The translations under genes and the position numbers were made by a program. Positions 23,020 to 35,681 of a stretch of 64,000 bases of DNA are shown here, piece by piece (positions within the stretch are counted from its first letter, which is position 1; each line of letters opens with the position of its first letter). This DNA is from Durusdinium trenchii (Eukaryota > Sar > Dinophyceae > Suessiales > Symbiodiniaceae): assembly GCA_963970005.1 (NCBI GenBank), contig CAXAMN010014113.1:118357-182356 (forward strand). Direction: 5' to 3'. The notes under the pieces are model-generated. The model did not search any database, had not been told where the DNA came from, and saw only the letters and a program-made list of their open reading frames with translations.

Positions 23020-23360
23020 GTGATTACTGTAATCCATTTAGCAGAGGGTCACATGAGACTTATCTATGTTATATACCTATACATATATGTATTTTGTTTG
23101 TTTAGGTCTAGGCGGAAGGAAGATGAGGAGCATTCCTTTGTGCTGTTCTTTGGAATGCGACGTCGAACTTGCTCTCATTTGCTGCCATGGCGCCTGGCTG
23201 AGGGTTTCTTTTGCTCGTCGAAAACGAAGGACCCAGGGCAAGCCGGGCAAGTCAACACTGAAAATCATCTCGGACATCATATGAAACCTCTCCCTAGCCT
23301 TCCAAGACCAACAATGGTTGACCGTACGTTTTCCTCTAGTAAAGCAAACGTGCACGCCAG

Positions 23361-23465
23361 GGGACCACTGCGATCCTGGCTTCCAAGATGGGACTGCAGG
23401 CCGCGGCAGATGACCTGGGGCCCGTCGGCTCGAGGGCGAGCTCGTCTCCTGCACCGAAGCGGAAG
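23361..23465 (+). CDS. Probable exon, 35 residues
   Basis: Follows 'tgcacgccag' and ends AAG before GT at 23466. It reads 'GTTAILASKMGLQAAADD', then a Ser/Pro/Lys stretch ending 'SSSPAPKRK'. Phase 0 to 0, compatible with 22951-23019. Function unknown. 'GTTAILASK' could be the end of a membrane helix, in which case this may be TerC C-terminal sequence. Confidence 0.48.
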
Positions 23466-25057
23466 GTTCCAGCCTTTCAACAGTGACGTTCCGTCATGGT
23501 CTCTTGGAGGTGGTACCACCGGAACCATGACCACACCAAACGGAACCATGACCACACCACCATGACCGGACCAGTGTGGCAAGAGAACCGTGTCCAAACA
23601 AGTGCATTGAATGGATATCCGAGCCACATGCACTTTCGTCCAAACTGTTGGAGAAGTCCAAATCCAGGACCAACACCTGCGTGTTCTTTCTTGTTCGATC
23701 TGTGGCAATGATGTGGTTCCAGCCCTTTGTTCGAGTTCTCCTCATGGGTCGTAACCAGCCATGGAGGCTGCAAACCGGGGTACCATAACGCTTTGGTGGT
23801 TTCCTGGACCTCTAGGGGTGAGTATTTGGAGAGAAAACGGCTGAATCTGAATGCCAAGCATTTTGGACATGCGCGTTTGGCTCGTGCGGTGGGCTTTAAA
23901 GACGAATCCTAAAAAGCACTGGACCATCCCTTTGATGCCAAGATCGGTGCCTTTCGCCAAAACCAAGGGGGTGAGAATGCCGCCCGGCCGGAAGGGGCGA
24001 GAGTCAGAGTCCAGCTGCACTCAAAGCCAATCTGGGGCGACTATCCTCAATGTTTGTACGTGTGTGGCAAACGATCTCAAACTGACCTGGAAGCTTCCTC
24101 CCAGAGAGTAGTGATCCATCGAATTGCAGAATGGACACGGAATGGATGCCATGTTCCATCCGCGAGTGAATGGACAGAAGGGAGGATATTCACTTTGCTC
24201 CGGGTGGCTTGCAGGATCATGGTTGCTACCATGAGCTTTGCCGCTTGCTGGGCAAGATCAATGTGCTCCTGGCCTGGTTGGTTTTATATCGTTGGGTCTC
24301 AATGTCTCAACCAACAAGGGCCTACTGCAAGCGAGCAAGACCTTGATTGACACCCCAAAAAGCTAGAGAATCAGGGGTCAAATGACCAAGTGCCAAAGTA
24401 TCCATACACACAGGAAAGTTGTGTTGCAAGGCAGTGGAAGCCAAGGTTTGGCTTGAGGCTGCACTGGCGCAAGCCAAGCCATGGCATAAGGTACACCGCG
24501 GCTGCGGAAGAAGCTTGTACAGTAAGTGGAGAAGTAAATATATATACACATGCTTGGTGCAGGGCCTAAGCCAAGAATTGTACATAGTCAGAGATCCTTA
24601 CCTGGGACTTCCTTCATCAGCAAAAGGTGATACAGTGATACAATAGAACCTTAGGTGGCTGCGCCCAAATCGTTTTGGTCGTTGAGAGGCACTTTGCCAC
24701 AGTTCGTTCGAGTGGTGTTCCAACTCCATGTTGTGACGAGCGCAGTTTGCTGGGTTGACCGTATAGTACAGTATACCTACCTTCATCTTCCAACTATGCA
24801 AATGTTTGCCTTTTCATCTATCAAACCACCCCGAAGACAGACCTTTTTGGTGTCATTGATGTAATCATCAACCCTTGTTAGGTCTGATGCAGCAATGTAA
24901 CACCACGCACCACTCTCCGAACAACCGGTCGGTGGAAGGGTTAATGACATGGTCCAGGAATTGACATGGTCACGGGTGATCCCAAGACGCCGATGGGGGG
25001 CGTCTTGCTGGTTGGTCCATGTTGATATGACTTTAATTCTATCTATTTCTTGTTTCT

Positions 25058-25110
25058 AATAGCTTCTTGTTACTACTATAGTAAGGCACTTGTTCCTAGT
25101 AGCGATGCAC
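25058..25110 (-). repeat. Inverted, degenerate copy of the 'ctactaggagcaag' repeat
   Basis: Reads in reverse complement as blocks of 'ctactaggaacaag' and 'gtagtaacaagaagct', matching the plus-strand copies at 8235, 10791 and 53590. It lies just upstream of a probable exon at 25144. Confidence 0.6.
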
Positions 25111-25143
25111 TTGTTCCGTTCGTAGCGAACATGGTTTCTAATA

Positions 25144-25308
25144 GCAAACCTGGCTCGTCGCTCCGGCCAGCTTCCCCCCCTCCACCCCCTCCGATCGGAC
25201 TCTCGGACTCCGCTCGCCAGGCCACGCATCAGCTCAACGAGCTTTGCGCCAACGAGCAGTGGCTCGGCCGTCCGCAACGGGCGTCCGGTGGCACCGAAGA
25301 CGCGAAGG
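25144..25308 (+). CDS. Probable exon with Pro-rich run
   Basis: Reads 'SLRPASPPPPPPIGLSDSAR', then 'QATHQLNELCANEQWLGRP', ending before GT at 25309. Third positions are mostly G/C. The 5' edge is uncertain. The frame is open back to 25131, just after the inverted dispersed repeat. No domain recognised. Confidence 0.45.
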
Positions 25309-26091
25309 GTGGGGGTTGACCTGGTGAACACGACCGTCCGTTCGCAGCGGGTCGGGGATGGGGATGGGGGTCGGGGCGGACATGAGACGACTGGCCGGTT
25401 CGGGCTGGATGTATGAGACCGTCCATGCAGTGAATGTCGCAGGTGTCTCTTTTGCGATATGTTGCGCAGTCGATTCTGCTCGAGGATTGGCCGTGAGTGA
25501 TGCACCATCATAGATGAACACAGTCGGTCGGGGGGGTCGGGGCATTTCAGCAGGGTCACCCCATGTCACCCTATAGTGAAGGCTCAAGACTTGAGTGATG
25601 GAGGGTTCTTCCCCACACTACCCGGCCCCCCCAACCCCCCCCAAGCAACTTCTTGGATGGATGATCAAGCGATGGAACCCACCCGTCCGAAGTCGTCACA
25701 GAACAGAGGATCAGATCGGAACCATGTGGTCGCGGGATCGGTTCGTCATCTGGGTCCGTTTTTGGGTTTTGGTGACCCCCTCAGATGGTCCTTTATGGCG
25801 GGGTGGCTGAGGGGTCACGTGCTTTCACCAAGCTTCCCAGCTGAGTCATTGGGCATTTCTCGGTCTGAGAAGCCTGGGGATCGATGAGGTTCCAGGCATG
25901 GATCGAGCAAGTCTATGGCTTTACCATGGACAGCCTGAGGACGTCGGGCTTCCGGGGTGTGGACCGATGCGATGCCAGGTTCAGGTTCTCTTCCATTTTG
26001 GGTGTGTGAGATCACCGAATTGGAACCTCTTCAGAGGATCCATTAGAAATCTCACGCCATCGCGCCCGACACCAGCGCAGGGCCCTAAACG

Positions 26092-26823
26092 ATGGCGGCG
26101 CCGCAGGGCCTATGGTCTGCGGTGTCGCGCGTTCGCAGCGACGTCGCTCGTCGTCTTCGGATCGCGGGGTGCGAACAGCAGGAGATGGGAAGTCATGCCC
26201 AACAGCAAGCATTACTTGCTGGGCTTCTGGGCGGCCATGGTGAGCCCCGTGATCCTCCTGCAGGACGGGGACGGAGCCCGAGCGAGATCGGTTTTTGGAG
26301 CGGTTGGAGGACTTGAGCTCGTTGGCGGGTTCCATGGAGCGGGTTAGGTGGGATGTTTCACCTGGCCGGTGTGCTGGTGCTGGGGCTGGTGCAAGAAGGG
26401 GGGTGCGTGTTGCATCTCTGAGGTTGCTTGGCATGTCATGTTATAAAATGTTACAAAGGAAAGCTTTTCTTGGCATGGTGGTGGTTTTGCTATGCTTGAC
26501 AGATGTTTTGCACCTTTTCCAGTACAATAAGTCAACCACCTTGATTTTTCCAAAGTCCAAGAACTTCTAGAGGTTCGTTCTCATGGCCAACCACAGGGGT
26601 CACAGCCCTGTCCACTTGCTGAAGCGTCCAACTACCCTCAGCTTCGTTGACAACGCGGCATCGCGCGCTCGAGCTGTCTGGGGACCCGGACAGCCAGGAT
26701 AAGGCACCCAAAGCCTTGGAAAGCTTCATCCAGCAGGCTCTTGCATGTAACACAGATCGACCTGGTCGGCTGGCAGCACCTGGAAGCACCTCGAAGAGGG
26801 AGATAGATGGTGCTTCCAGGTAG
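26092..26823 (+). CDS. Two-exon gene of unknown function, about 110 residues
   Basis: Exon 26092-26239 begins with Met in 'MAAPQGLWSAVSRVRSDV', directly after an in-frame stop, and ends before GTGAGC. Exon 26642-26823 follows a pyrimidine-rich AG acceptor, joins in phase ('RHRALELSGDPDSQD', 'KALESFIQQALACNT') and ends at TAG 26821-26823. The product is helix-rich, soluble and Gln/Ala-rich. I do not recognise it. Two other frames are open across the first exon; phase agreement with exon 2 decides for this one. Confidence 0.5.
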
Positions 26824-27924
26824 GGCCTGGTCATTTTTGTTTGGGCAGCCCCTCACCTGGCTCATTGTTGGGGGGTGAAGAGACACCGAAAAAGATTGCA
26901 AGCCAGAAACCTGAGGGTCTTGGCCTTGCGGTTGACTAGGTTCTTTTCAGGGTCTCGGCCTTGCGAGACCACACACATGTGAAACGGGTGCGGCTGTGGT
27001 GCAACTAAGCAGAGATGGAGGATTTTCACTCGCTTCCTGAGTGGTTCTGCGTTTTGTTTGTTATTCCCAACAACAGTCTACTACGTGTATTTCTTTCGGA
27101 GCTTCTTTCGTTTCGCAGCAGCTTCCTGGCTCCAGCAGATCCAACGAGTTTTTCGCGCGGTTTTAGCCATCACGTCATGCCATCACTTCATGAGCTGGTA
27201 ACTCGACGTTTTCACCCCCATTCCTAGGGCGTGCGGGTGGATACACACAATCGGAAGACCTACGGAGTTTGTGGACCAGAAGTCTCTGTGACCCTGAATT
27301 CCAGGCCCTGTCTGTCTGTCTGTCTTGAAGTGACCGATCTTCTCCTGAAAATGTCAAGGACGGTCACGAACGGCTCAAACGTCCTGGTGGTTGTGACAAG
27401 AACATTGAAGCACTCAGTGTTCTGTTGTATCGCATGCTGAGCATGATCTAATTGAACACATCCATGCAAATCTGTGTGTCCAGTGATGTCTTCGCCACAC
27501 GATGTGCCATGGGTCAAGAGACGTGGCTCTCGAACTGGTCTCAAGGTGCGATCCGCCTGCTCCACCGGTGGATGCGGGTGGTACTGCGGGTCAAGGAACG
27601 ATGCCTGTGCTTCCTCCGCCGAGAAAGCACACTGGGCAAATTAGCTGTACAGTTTACATATGATCATGAGATATGTTCATGTGAAGGAGATGTTCACCAT
27701 GATTGCTCGTGCACGTTTTATAGATACTCGAAATTCATCGATGATACCCGCTGTTCTTCCTCCAATGGAACCAGCTTCGACTGACTTCACACCTGGGAAA
27801 TCTGACACCACCGATGACGCGATGGGCAAGCAAAGGCATCCCAAGCTTGGGGTCATTTTCGTCTAGAAACGACGCCCCAAAAATACGAGACACGTCCTGC
27901 AGCTCCTACGGAAGAACAACCGAC

Positions 27925-27985
27925 ACCCGCAGCGTCCGCAGCTCTTCGCCCGCAGCGCCCCGCAGCTCTTGGCCCGCAGCGCAGC
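27925..27985 (+). repeat. GC-rich tandem 'cccgcagc' repeat
   Basis: Imperfect tandem blocks of 'cgcagctcttggcccgcagc' type just upstream of a coding-looking stretch at 28049. It is open in several frames because of its composition. Confidence 0.55.
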
Positions 27986-28048
27986 TTGCGGCTCAGTTTC
28001 CCCTCCCACGCGCCGCGTGGGCGTGGGCTGGAGAGCTGTGTCGCACGC

Positions 28049-28150
28049 ATGGCACGTGTGCTTCGCACCGTGGCCCGTGTCAGCGTGGCGCTCGTGCTCC
28101 TCGACGCGACGGAGGTGAAGGACCTGCAACGGGCGAGGAGGAAGATCCCT
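28049..28150 (+). CDS. Probable exon, hydrophobic stretch ending in DAT
   Basis: Very high G/C at third positions. It starts at a Met in 'MARVLRTVARVSVALVLLDA' and continues 'TEVKDLQRARRK'. The hydrophobic strand ending LLDAT resembles the segment after the G3 motif in Der/EngA GTPases, or it may be a signal anchor. No G1, G3 or G4 motif was found nearby, so the GTPase idea is weak. The frame is open further upstream to about 27986. Confidence 0.4.
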
Positions 28151-28506
28151 GGAGCCGCATACAAAGGACACGACCAGGCAGGGAGACATCACGCGATGGA
28201 CGACCAGGGAGACATGGCGCGAGGTCTCAGAATGGGTCAGATGTGAAGACCAACACGCGATGTCTCCACGGATTCCGGAGAGTGGATTCCAACCCTATAG
28301 GGACGAAATGGACTTATTCGGGAAGGGAAGAACGAACAACCACATGGACCGCATGTCAAACTTCCGTCCGTTGGACGTTTTCGTCTTATTTCGTCTTCAC
28401 CCGCCCCCCCCCAGGCACTTAGGGGTGCTTCTCGGGAAAGGCGCTCAAACACCCGTCGCCGGCGCGAGACGGATCCTCACTGAATCGACCGCTTAACCCC
28501 GCGCAG

Positions 28507-29865
28507 GTGTCGATGAGCCAAAAGCTCAACGAGCACCTGAAGAATGCGGAGGGTGGAACGCTGCCATGTGAGAACTGGTCCCTGGAAGGCGCAGCTTGGA
28601 TGCGACGCCCGCGGGCTGGGGCCGCCATTCTAGGTCTGACCATTCTGGCCACTTCGATCAGTGTTAGCATGGCTGTCCCGTGGAATTCTTTGAGTTGCCT
28701 ATCTCACCAAAACGTGTACAACATGCCAACAGTTGCCACGAAACACCCTCCGTCTCATGCAAATAAAGCGTTGGGCTCATGCCAAAGTCTCTTCCGTCCG
28801 TTGAAGCAGCGGAGGGCTACAGAACTTCATGGCCACAGTGGCAGAACACCGGTCGACCGAGCTGCAGCTGATCTACCGCAGCAGTTTGGATCGGCGGACC
28901 CTGCGACAGGAGTCCCTCGAGGCGTTGGGACGGCATGGTGGAGGTTGTTGGAGGTTGTATTGCTCACTATAGCTCTATTTAGCTTCACTCTTTGGTGATT
29001 GGTGGCTCGGTTTGTTGGCGTAACTCTTCTTCTGGTACAAGCAGGCAGGGTGCGGTGCCGGGCTCCACAGGGCCCGGCCCTGTGGACTTTTTTTCAGGAT
29101 TTCCGGAGCCAGTGGAAGGAGCTGAATCGGATCGTCTCAGAGCATCCACACTTGCATCTGCCACAGAAGGAGCTGCGACATGTGGGTGGAATCTTTCACG
29201 ATGGGGTGTGAAAGGTGGGTTTGCAGGGGGAAGGTAATTACTGGAAGAGGAAGATGATCTTCCAAATCCACTTGTGCGTTGCTTGAATTGAAGAAGATAT
29301 GAGATCAGTTTTAGTCACATCCGACTTCGATTTCCTCCGCCGTGAGGTCTCACCCCCCGCAGAATCGTTGGAGTTTGCAGTTGACGTTCCACCCTAATAT
29401 CATCTACCCATCATCCCTTCTCCGAAACGAATCATGTATTGAATATCATCATCAAAAGAACTACCCGAAACATGAAGCTTGACATACCCGAAAAACACCC
29501 TGAGACATCCGAGGTTACACCCCAAGACATCCGATCGTAGCTCGCCGGACCCCTTTTGGGATTTCTTTGGTTGGCAAAGGGAACCGATCGTTGCTCGGTT
29601 GTGGCTCGGCAGAACCGATCTCACGCGAGGTCCTCGGTAGTCGGTGTCGGCGGCCGCGAGTCGTTGGTATCAGGAGGCCCATTGCCGGGAGGCTGTGATG
29701 TGGTGGGTGCATCACTTGGCCGAAGAGAAGCGCCAGGAGTTCCGGAGGCAGAACCTCACGGTGGCTTGGGCTGACTGGCGCTGTAGACTGGAGCTTGGCT
29801 GGGAGCTCTTTCGGACCACGGAAGATGGAGAAGATCGGATTTCATTGTTTTTTGAAGCTTTTTGA
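28507..29865 (+). CDS. Multi-exon gene of unknown function, last four exons
   Basis: Exons: 28507-28552 ('VSMSQKLNEHLKNAE'), 28815-about 28921 ('FMATVAEHRSTELQLIYR', 'RRTLRQESLEALGRH'), 29098-29185 ('DFRSQWKELNRIVSEHPH', 'LPQKELRHV') and about 29641-29865 ('WYQEAHCREAVMWWVHHL', 'KRQEFRRQNLTVAWADWR') ending in TGA. The first two join in phase with AG|GG. The third joins if a GC donor at 28922 is used. Acceptors are pyrimidine-rich. The last exon, with His-Cys-Arg-Glu and Trp-Trp-Val-His-His, is the most distinctive and looks like a conserved domain I cannot name. The product is charged and helical, with no membrane segment. The 28049 exon may be its 5' part. Confidence 0.55.
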
Positions 29866-31631
29866 TTGGGACGTGGAGATTTGGAGGGGTTTTCGTCGCT
29901 TCGACGCTGGGACGTTGGTTCTGACTCAAAAGTAAGAGTAGATGTTGAGCTGACAAGAGAATCCGGCAGCTGGGCGCCAGTACAACAAAGAACAGTTAAA
30001 CATTTTACATTCCACGGTTGGGTGCTTTCTCCAACGAAGATTACTAAGCCTTGAGGTATCTTGAGGTAGTTGCACCCTACAGTTTCTCCTATCTATTTGG
30101 TTGAACTGATGATGCTTTGGGTGTCACAAACCTGATCGAAAGCAAGAGGATTTATTCTATCAGGAATCACCCAGTTTTGTTTGTCGATTGAGCACCTCTA
30201 CCCACTCTATCTGGTTGGACAACCACAAATAGCAACCCTCATTAAATGGACAGAGAGTCCCTTTTTGGGTCTTTCTGGCGTGTTTTTTTGTGCTGTAAGT
30301 GGCAACGATACATACACACAATCTGAGCATTTTCCTGGAGAGAAACCAGGGTTCCTTCTGGCAATTCACATCGGGTATATCACAGGCTTATACTGCCAAG
30401 CAAAATTCTTCGTGATGCCGAAGGCTTTGGCAGCGTACAAAAGCATGTCGATTCTGTCAAAGGCTTCGGCACGAAATTGGGTTCTCTCGGCTCCTGGCAA
30501 AAGACTCATAACCTGAGGCTCGAGACGGCTCAAGGCTATAACGTGTGAATAAACAGAGGCCTGTTGATGAAGAAAGATCGAGGTCTCGAGGCCTCAACTG
30601 AAGAGGCCTTGTGTGGTCAGTTCCGGCCCCGGAAGTGGTAGAAACATGCAGCAACAAGAGAAGAAACACAAGGACCACAAAGGCCACAGCGTTTCAAGCA
30701 GCTTGTACAGAGCTGCATCTTGGAAATGCATGCCAAGACCCCCTTTTCGGGGCTTCTATTGATCGCTCCTTAGAGGTGATTTGGGGTGTCCATTAACCAC
30801 CCCTGTCGTGGGTCCTGGTGGAAGACTCCTCAAAGGACCGATCCCCACAAACGCCGATCCGAGATGATGAGTCAGATGAGTCGGTGGCGGACCTTTTTGT
30901 GTCAAAAGGAGTCGAAGATAGTCGAAGCATCTTTGAACCTTTGAACATTCCGGAATTCCTCATTCTACGCAAGTTTTTTTTGAATTTTTTCGCGGCCGCA
31001 GGCCCAACGTCCTTGGCGCGTCAACAAAGGAAAGAGGAAAGAAACCCCGGGTGGGTGGTCAACAGACATGTTGTATAGATCACGTCGACCCCAGGGCCTT
31101 CTTCATGACCGTCTTTGACGATTGCCAAATTTCGGTATGGCCCGGGTTCTTCGGCAGGGAAGGCTTTAGAAGGCATGTAGAGATTTGTGTTGGGGATCAA
31201 CCATGTACCTCCACGTGTTCATGATGTTCATAACAACTACCCACAAGGTCGTCGAACACTCCCAAATGGATGTCCTGTTTGTCACATTTAGTCCATTGGG
31301 CTCTTGGCCGGCGCCGCACCAAAGACTTTCTAGGAGTCAAACCAAGGTGCCATTGCTGCCTGAGGGCCCCAAAAGAAGCTGCGACCCTGGACTGCGACAG
31401 CTGGACAGCGATGGGGGGGAAACGACGGCAGCGACCATGCTGTGTGCCAAGGTGGGGGTCGTTTGGAACTGACTGGTGCTACGACGGGAATCAGGCTGGC
31501 TGCCCCCCCCCACTAGAGATCCCTTGATTGAGGGATCCATTCCCTCGTTCTCGTTTGGAGCCGCAGCAGTCAGTTTGGTTGGGTGTTCTGCGCCCAACGA
31601 GATATGGTGGTTGACTCCTCCTCGAACTCAG
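29866..31631. other. Non-coding stretch
   Basis: Holds the dispersed repeat at 30782 and a possible short exon near 31012-31062 ('PTSLARQQRKEERNP') between AG and GTGGGT. Otherwise nothing convincing. Confidence 0.35.
30782..30820 (+). repeat. Dispersed 'ggggtgtccatnaaccacccct' repeat, copy 2
   Basis: 'ggggtgtccattaaccaccc' followed by 'ctgtcgtgggtcctgg'. Near-identical to the copy at 8030-8072 over its first 20 bases. Confidence 0.65.
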
Positions 31632-31712
31632 ACCGCGCCCAGAAGCCCCGCGCCCAGAAGCCCAACGGGCGCGGTCTCGGGAAGGCGGGAAGCACTGCAC
31701 CTTTGTGGCCAG
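31632..31712 (+). CDS. Short exon with repeated Arg-Ala-Gln-Lys-Pro
   Basis: Follows 'ctcctcgaactcag' and ends before GTGAATG. It reads 'RAQKPRAQKPNGRGLGK'. The internal DNA repeat 'cgcgcccagaagccc' occurs twice. A basic linker; function unknown. Confidence 0.42.
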
Positions 31713-32732
31713 GTGAATGAGGCCAACTCCTGTGATTGGTGTCACTCCACTCAGGCGGGCGGACGGCACCGTGACAGAGTGAATGGGCCACTGGGTGTTG
31801 GGCACGGGAGTATCGTGTTGGGGGTTGGGAGTCACATTAATCACCGGTGGTGAGAGGTCAAACCCAGAAAGGGTTGGCAGTTTTGGACCAATCGACCCTC
31901 CAAAATGCTATAGTGAAGTGGATACTATAGGTGTTGTCTGGATCACAAGTTGAACTTCAACCGTGTCTTTGGGAGCCAACATCCTATCTTGATAGGTCGC
32001 TTTTAGAAAGGCCTCCCGCGCAGTGCGTGTTCATGCTTTTTCTGAACAGAAACTCAATTGTAGGATTTGCCGTGCAGGTGAAAGGAACAAATGTATCCCC
32101 ACTGGAATTTCCTCTAGGAAATGGGTAGGGTTCAACCCCTCCTTGAAATCCTATTAGGGATACAAATGTTCGGAAGTCTTGTTTACAGGAAGGTCGGAAG
32201 GCTGGTCGACGACAACATGGTGTCGACGATCACGTCTCTAGCGAGCACGAACGCTGGGTTGGAAGTCGTCTGGTCTTGTAGAAAGTTGTTTGGATGCTGT
32301 GTTTCCATGCGGGTTAGATGCAAGATGGCCATACAACTGGACAAGGAGTTTTGGAGTCTCAGTACTGCTCCAGTTCTTGTTTTCGTGGGAACTGGTCTTT
32401 CATAATTGTTGGATTCCACGCTGGTTTGTGTCTCATGCAGGAGCAACCTGAAGATGTTCTCGAGTCTGTCGTGGTTGCAAGTCACTGTAGGATCAGATGG
32501 TCCAAGTCACGCTCTGTCGTGGTATGCCTGAAGCAGCCAGGTCAGTGAAGGCTCCAGATTGGACACTTCTTGGGTTTCGCGAAGACTGGTCCAAAGAACC
32601 TGTTTATAGATGAAACCTTAAGGCTTTAAGGAATCCCATCAAGTTTCTCAAAGGACCAGTACTGCAATTTGAAGAACTTGATTCCCTTCTATATGCCTCC
32701 GGTTCCCCCTCCTTTCATTTCTGAGCTTCGAG

Positions 32733-32850
32733 GATCGGTTTGTAAAGGCTTCGCGCCGCGCGTACCTCACGGCGCACCTCTGCGGAGAACGAACGGCACA
32801 GAACTGCATCGACGACAGGCAGATCATGACAAGAAGCTCCCTGGCACTTT
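32733..32850 (+). CDS. Probable exon, unrecognised
   Basis: After AG at 32731-32732 the frame reads 'DRFVKASRRAYLTAHLCGER' and 'TAQNCIDDRQIMTRSS'. Third positions favour G/C. The frame hits a stop at 32865, so the donor, probably GC, lies before that. Two other frames are open downstream. Confidence 0.45.
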
Positions 32851-33910
32851 GCCGCCTGACGCGCTGAAGACACATGGCACGGCACGTGAGCGCTGGCACC
32901 GCGCGTCAGTCAGCGCCAAGAGCGAACGCGTGGGCCACGTTTTCGGCGCAAAGGTGTGGTTGAAATGGGAACAGCATCAGAGTTTTTGTGAGAAAGAAGA
33001 ACTGGGTGGGATGCTCCAACATCCTAAACAATCAGTCCAAACAATCTGATCCTGTGGGGATGATTTCTGATAAGACACCTGGAATGATGCTGGCTTGTAG
33101 CCCACATTGGCCGTCCCATCCGTGTCGCACCCACGCGTTCGCCGTCAGGAAGACCATTGGGCCGGACGATGGGAACCCACAGGGCTGGAACCGCACGCGC
33201 CGCTGCGACCAAGATCAGCTGCCACGATGCCAACTCTGCGAGGCCCACGGGCGGTCAGCGTGGCGTGGCGTGGCGTGGGCCACGCTGGGTGCCTGGGCCA
33301 CACCGTGGTCGGCGCAGCTCGGGCCGAGCCGGGGAAGATGCGAAGGGTGAGAGGGCTTCAGGCGTGCATGGAAGAAGGAAGAAGCTCCATTGAGGATTAT
33401 TGAGGGCTTATGCGTTTTTTTTTTGCGGTATACGGATACTGTATAGTTATACTACTCTTAGCTCCGGGGAGATTGACATGGAATCCGAAGCAGTATCCCA
33501 TTTGCAAAAGGCTCCTTTACAAGCCGTGGGTTTCGCGTTACTTTCAATGTCGGCTCAAGTTGTTTTGCGTCATGCCATGCAACAAAACTCTTCACTGCAT
33601 ATCACTGCATCTGTTCAACATCAGTTCTTATGTTGACATGATGCAGTTGCAGCATTCTTGTCGGGTCCGTCCGGCCGTTTTGGGGTCCCCTTTCGGCTTC
33701 CCCCAAAGGAAACACCACCCACACCCGTGCCCATGTCGTCCTGCTTTCCTACTTTTCTCCATGTCATTTGTTGAGGCGGTTCTTTCAGTGAAATCAATGT
33801 AGGCATATCTTACATCGATGACGACACACTCCGTTGGGGCTAGGCTCCACACTCCGACAGGACCGCCCTGGGACCGCGATGCTTCTCATCCACGCGATCG
33901 ATCTTGGCAG

Positions 33911-35140
33911 GGCGTGGGCGGGATGGCCTTTGGCGATCGCAACGAGGAGATCGTCCTCACGTGCCTGGGAGTGGCGGACACCGCCCAGTCGTGCGGTGAG
34001 GGGGGGTCGGGCTGGGAGATGGGTTCGAAGTATTGGAAGATGTAGAATGAAGATGTTAAGGTCAACAGGGTAAGACTGCTTAGGGTTATAAATAGTTTGA
34101 GGTAGGCTTAGTTTGGTATGTCACCGAAGCTTTTGAGTGGGGGGAAGATAGGTGGGGCTTGCCAAGCAACCGCAACAAGTGCAAAGTCCAGATCGCGGTA
34201 TACTACGATATTTCGTTCGGTAGCAGAGAGAGAGAGACATCCTCTTCCCCACTTTTCATTTCGATCAGTTTCCTTAATATATAAACAACATACTTGTGAA
34301 ACACAAACAACCCACCACTACGGGGTATACTGAATGGCAACAAGCTAAGCCCAAGACTCAGCCCAAGACCACTGAAGCCGATGTACTCCTTATTAGGATA
34401 TTGACAGAGTATCGTTGCGGAGGGTCACTGTCACCCCAGACAAAGCTTGTTGGTTCGGCGGTTTTTGTGAATGTTCGTTTAGACTGCTGAACGTATTTCC
34501 AGGGTTCCAGCATTTTTCTTGCGACAAAGCTCAAATCAGAAAGAGTCTTCTAGCTCAATGGTTCTTCACTCAAGGTATGTCTATCAGCCATTGTGATTGT
34601 GGATATATACAATTAATTATACAAGTGAATAGATCAGTGATTGGATCAACACTAAGATGGGGTCTCTACTACTTGCCCGGCCGAAGGAAGTAGGATGAAA
34701 AGGGACGAAAGGGGAGTGTTGGGTCCAAGTAATTGGCCGCAAGGAGAACAGCTTGGGTCTGTCCGAACTTACATGTAACAGTTGGTTTTTTTGAATCACT
34801 ACTTTAGAGAAAGGCCTCTATGCTTACTAACGACTACTAACGATCATCATCCACTGTTACTGTTAATGGGATAGAGCCAAAGTTCTAGCACAGCATGTGC
34901 TCCCAAGAACTTCACGATGTGCTCCTTTTGTTTCAGGTTCACATGCGATTGTCGCCCCTTTTGCATTCGATGGTTTTCCCCAAAAACCGTCTTCGGTTTG
35001 TCTATCCTCGCTTAGGCCCTGCGAGGTCGTGGCCAATGCCAGTGAGGTGGATCCCCAGACGGTGGCGCTCCTCGCTCGCGCTTGCGGAGCCGTCGCCCCC
35101 GCGAAGCAAGAGCAAAGCGAACACGCCGAGACGGTGGACG
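33911..35140 (+). CDS. Two joined exons of an unrecognised gene
   Basis: Exon 33911-33995 (after 'gatcttggcag', before GTGAGG) reads 'GVGGMAFGDRNEEIVLTCLG', then 'VADTAQSC'. Exon 34937-35140 (after 'tgtttcag', before GTGGTT) joins in matching phase with 'GSHAIVAPFAFDGFPQKPSS' and later 'EVDPQTVALLARACGAVAPA', ending in a Glu/Gln/Lys stretch. Both splice pairs are good and both exons have G/C-rich third positions. I do not recognise the domain. More exons must lie on either side; 31632, 32733 and 37428 are candidates. Confidence 0.55.
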
Positions 35141-35681
35141 GTGGTTGTTTCTTGGTCTTTTTCCAGGTATAGTGGGATGTTGGAAAAGAACTATAGTTTC
35201 GGGTAGAAACACCTCAGTTTTCCACCGTGTTGTAGTTTGACCAAATAGACAGGACGACATTTTGAGGATCCAAACATTTAAGTATGCAAACGTAGTGCCT
35301 CGGACGGCACTGCCATCGAACTATCAAGTGCAGTCGACATGACAAGAAACACTGTCGTATCTATTTTGGGAGCACGATGCTTTTTTGGACGTCGTATGAC
35401 GTATCGTGCGTTTGGTATTATTTGTCTTGACTTGTCCGTGGCAATAATGCCTTGAGTGTGGGTCCAATTCTTGGGCTCTCCAGAATCTATACCAACCCTG
35501 GTTGCAGATAGAGACCCGAACTGCTGACCATATTTACAAGCCACAAACCATCTACAACTCTTGACTCGAGTTCTAGCAGTCGCTGCACAATGGTATCATA
35601 AGTACAAACAACATGTCACCTTCACGTGGATGTGCGTCGCGTTAGCAAACTTGTGCTCGTGCGTACGTTGACATCTGGCGA

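Noticed and set aside
22870..23565. 231-residue plus frame
   Set aside because: Only 22951-23019 within it has coding bias and splice borders. The rest runs through AT-rich intron-like sequence.
28049..28150. Der/EngA GTPase domain
   Set aside because: Only a short 'ALVLLDATE' resemblance. No P-loop, DxxG or NKxD motif found in neighbouring exons.
27814..28422. 202-residue plus frame
   Set aside because: Composition is driven by the GC-rich tandem repeat, and a different frame at 28049 has much better third-position bias.
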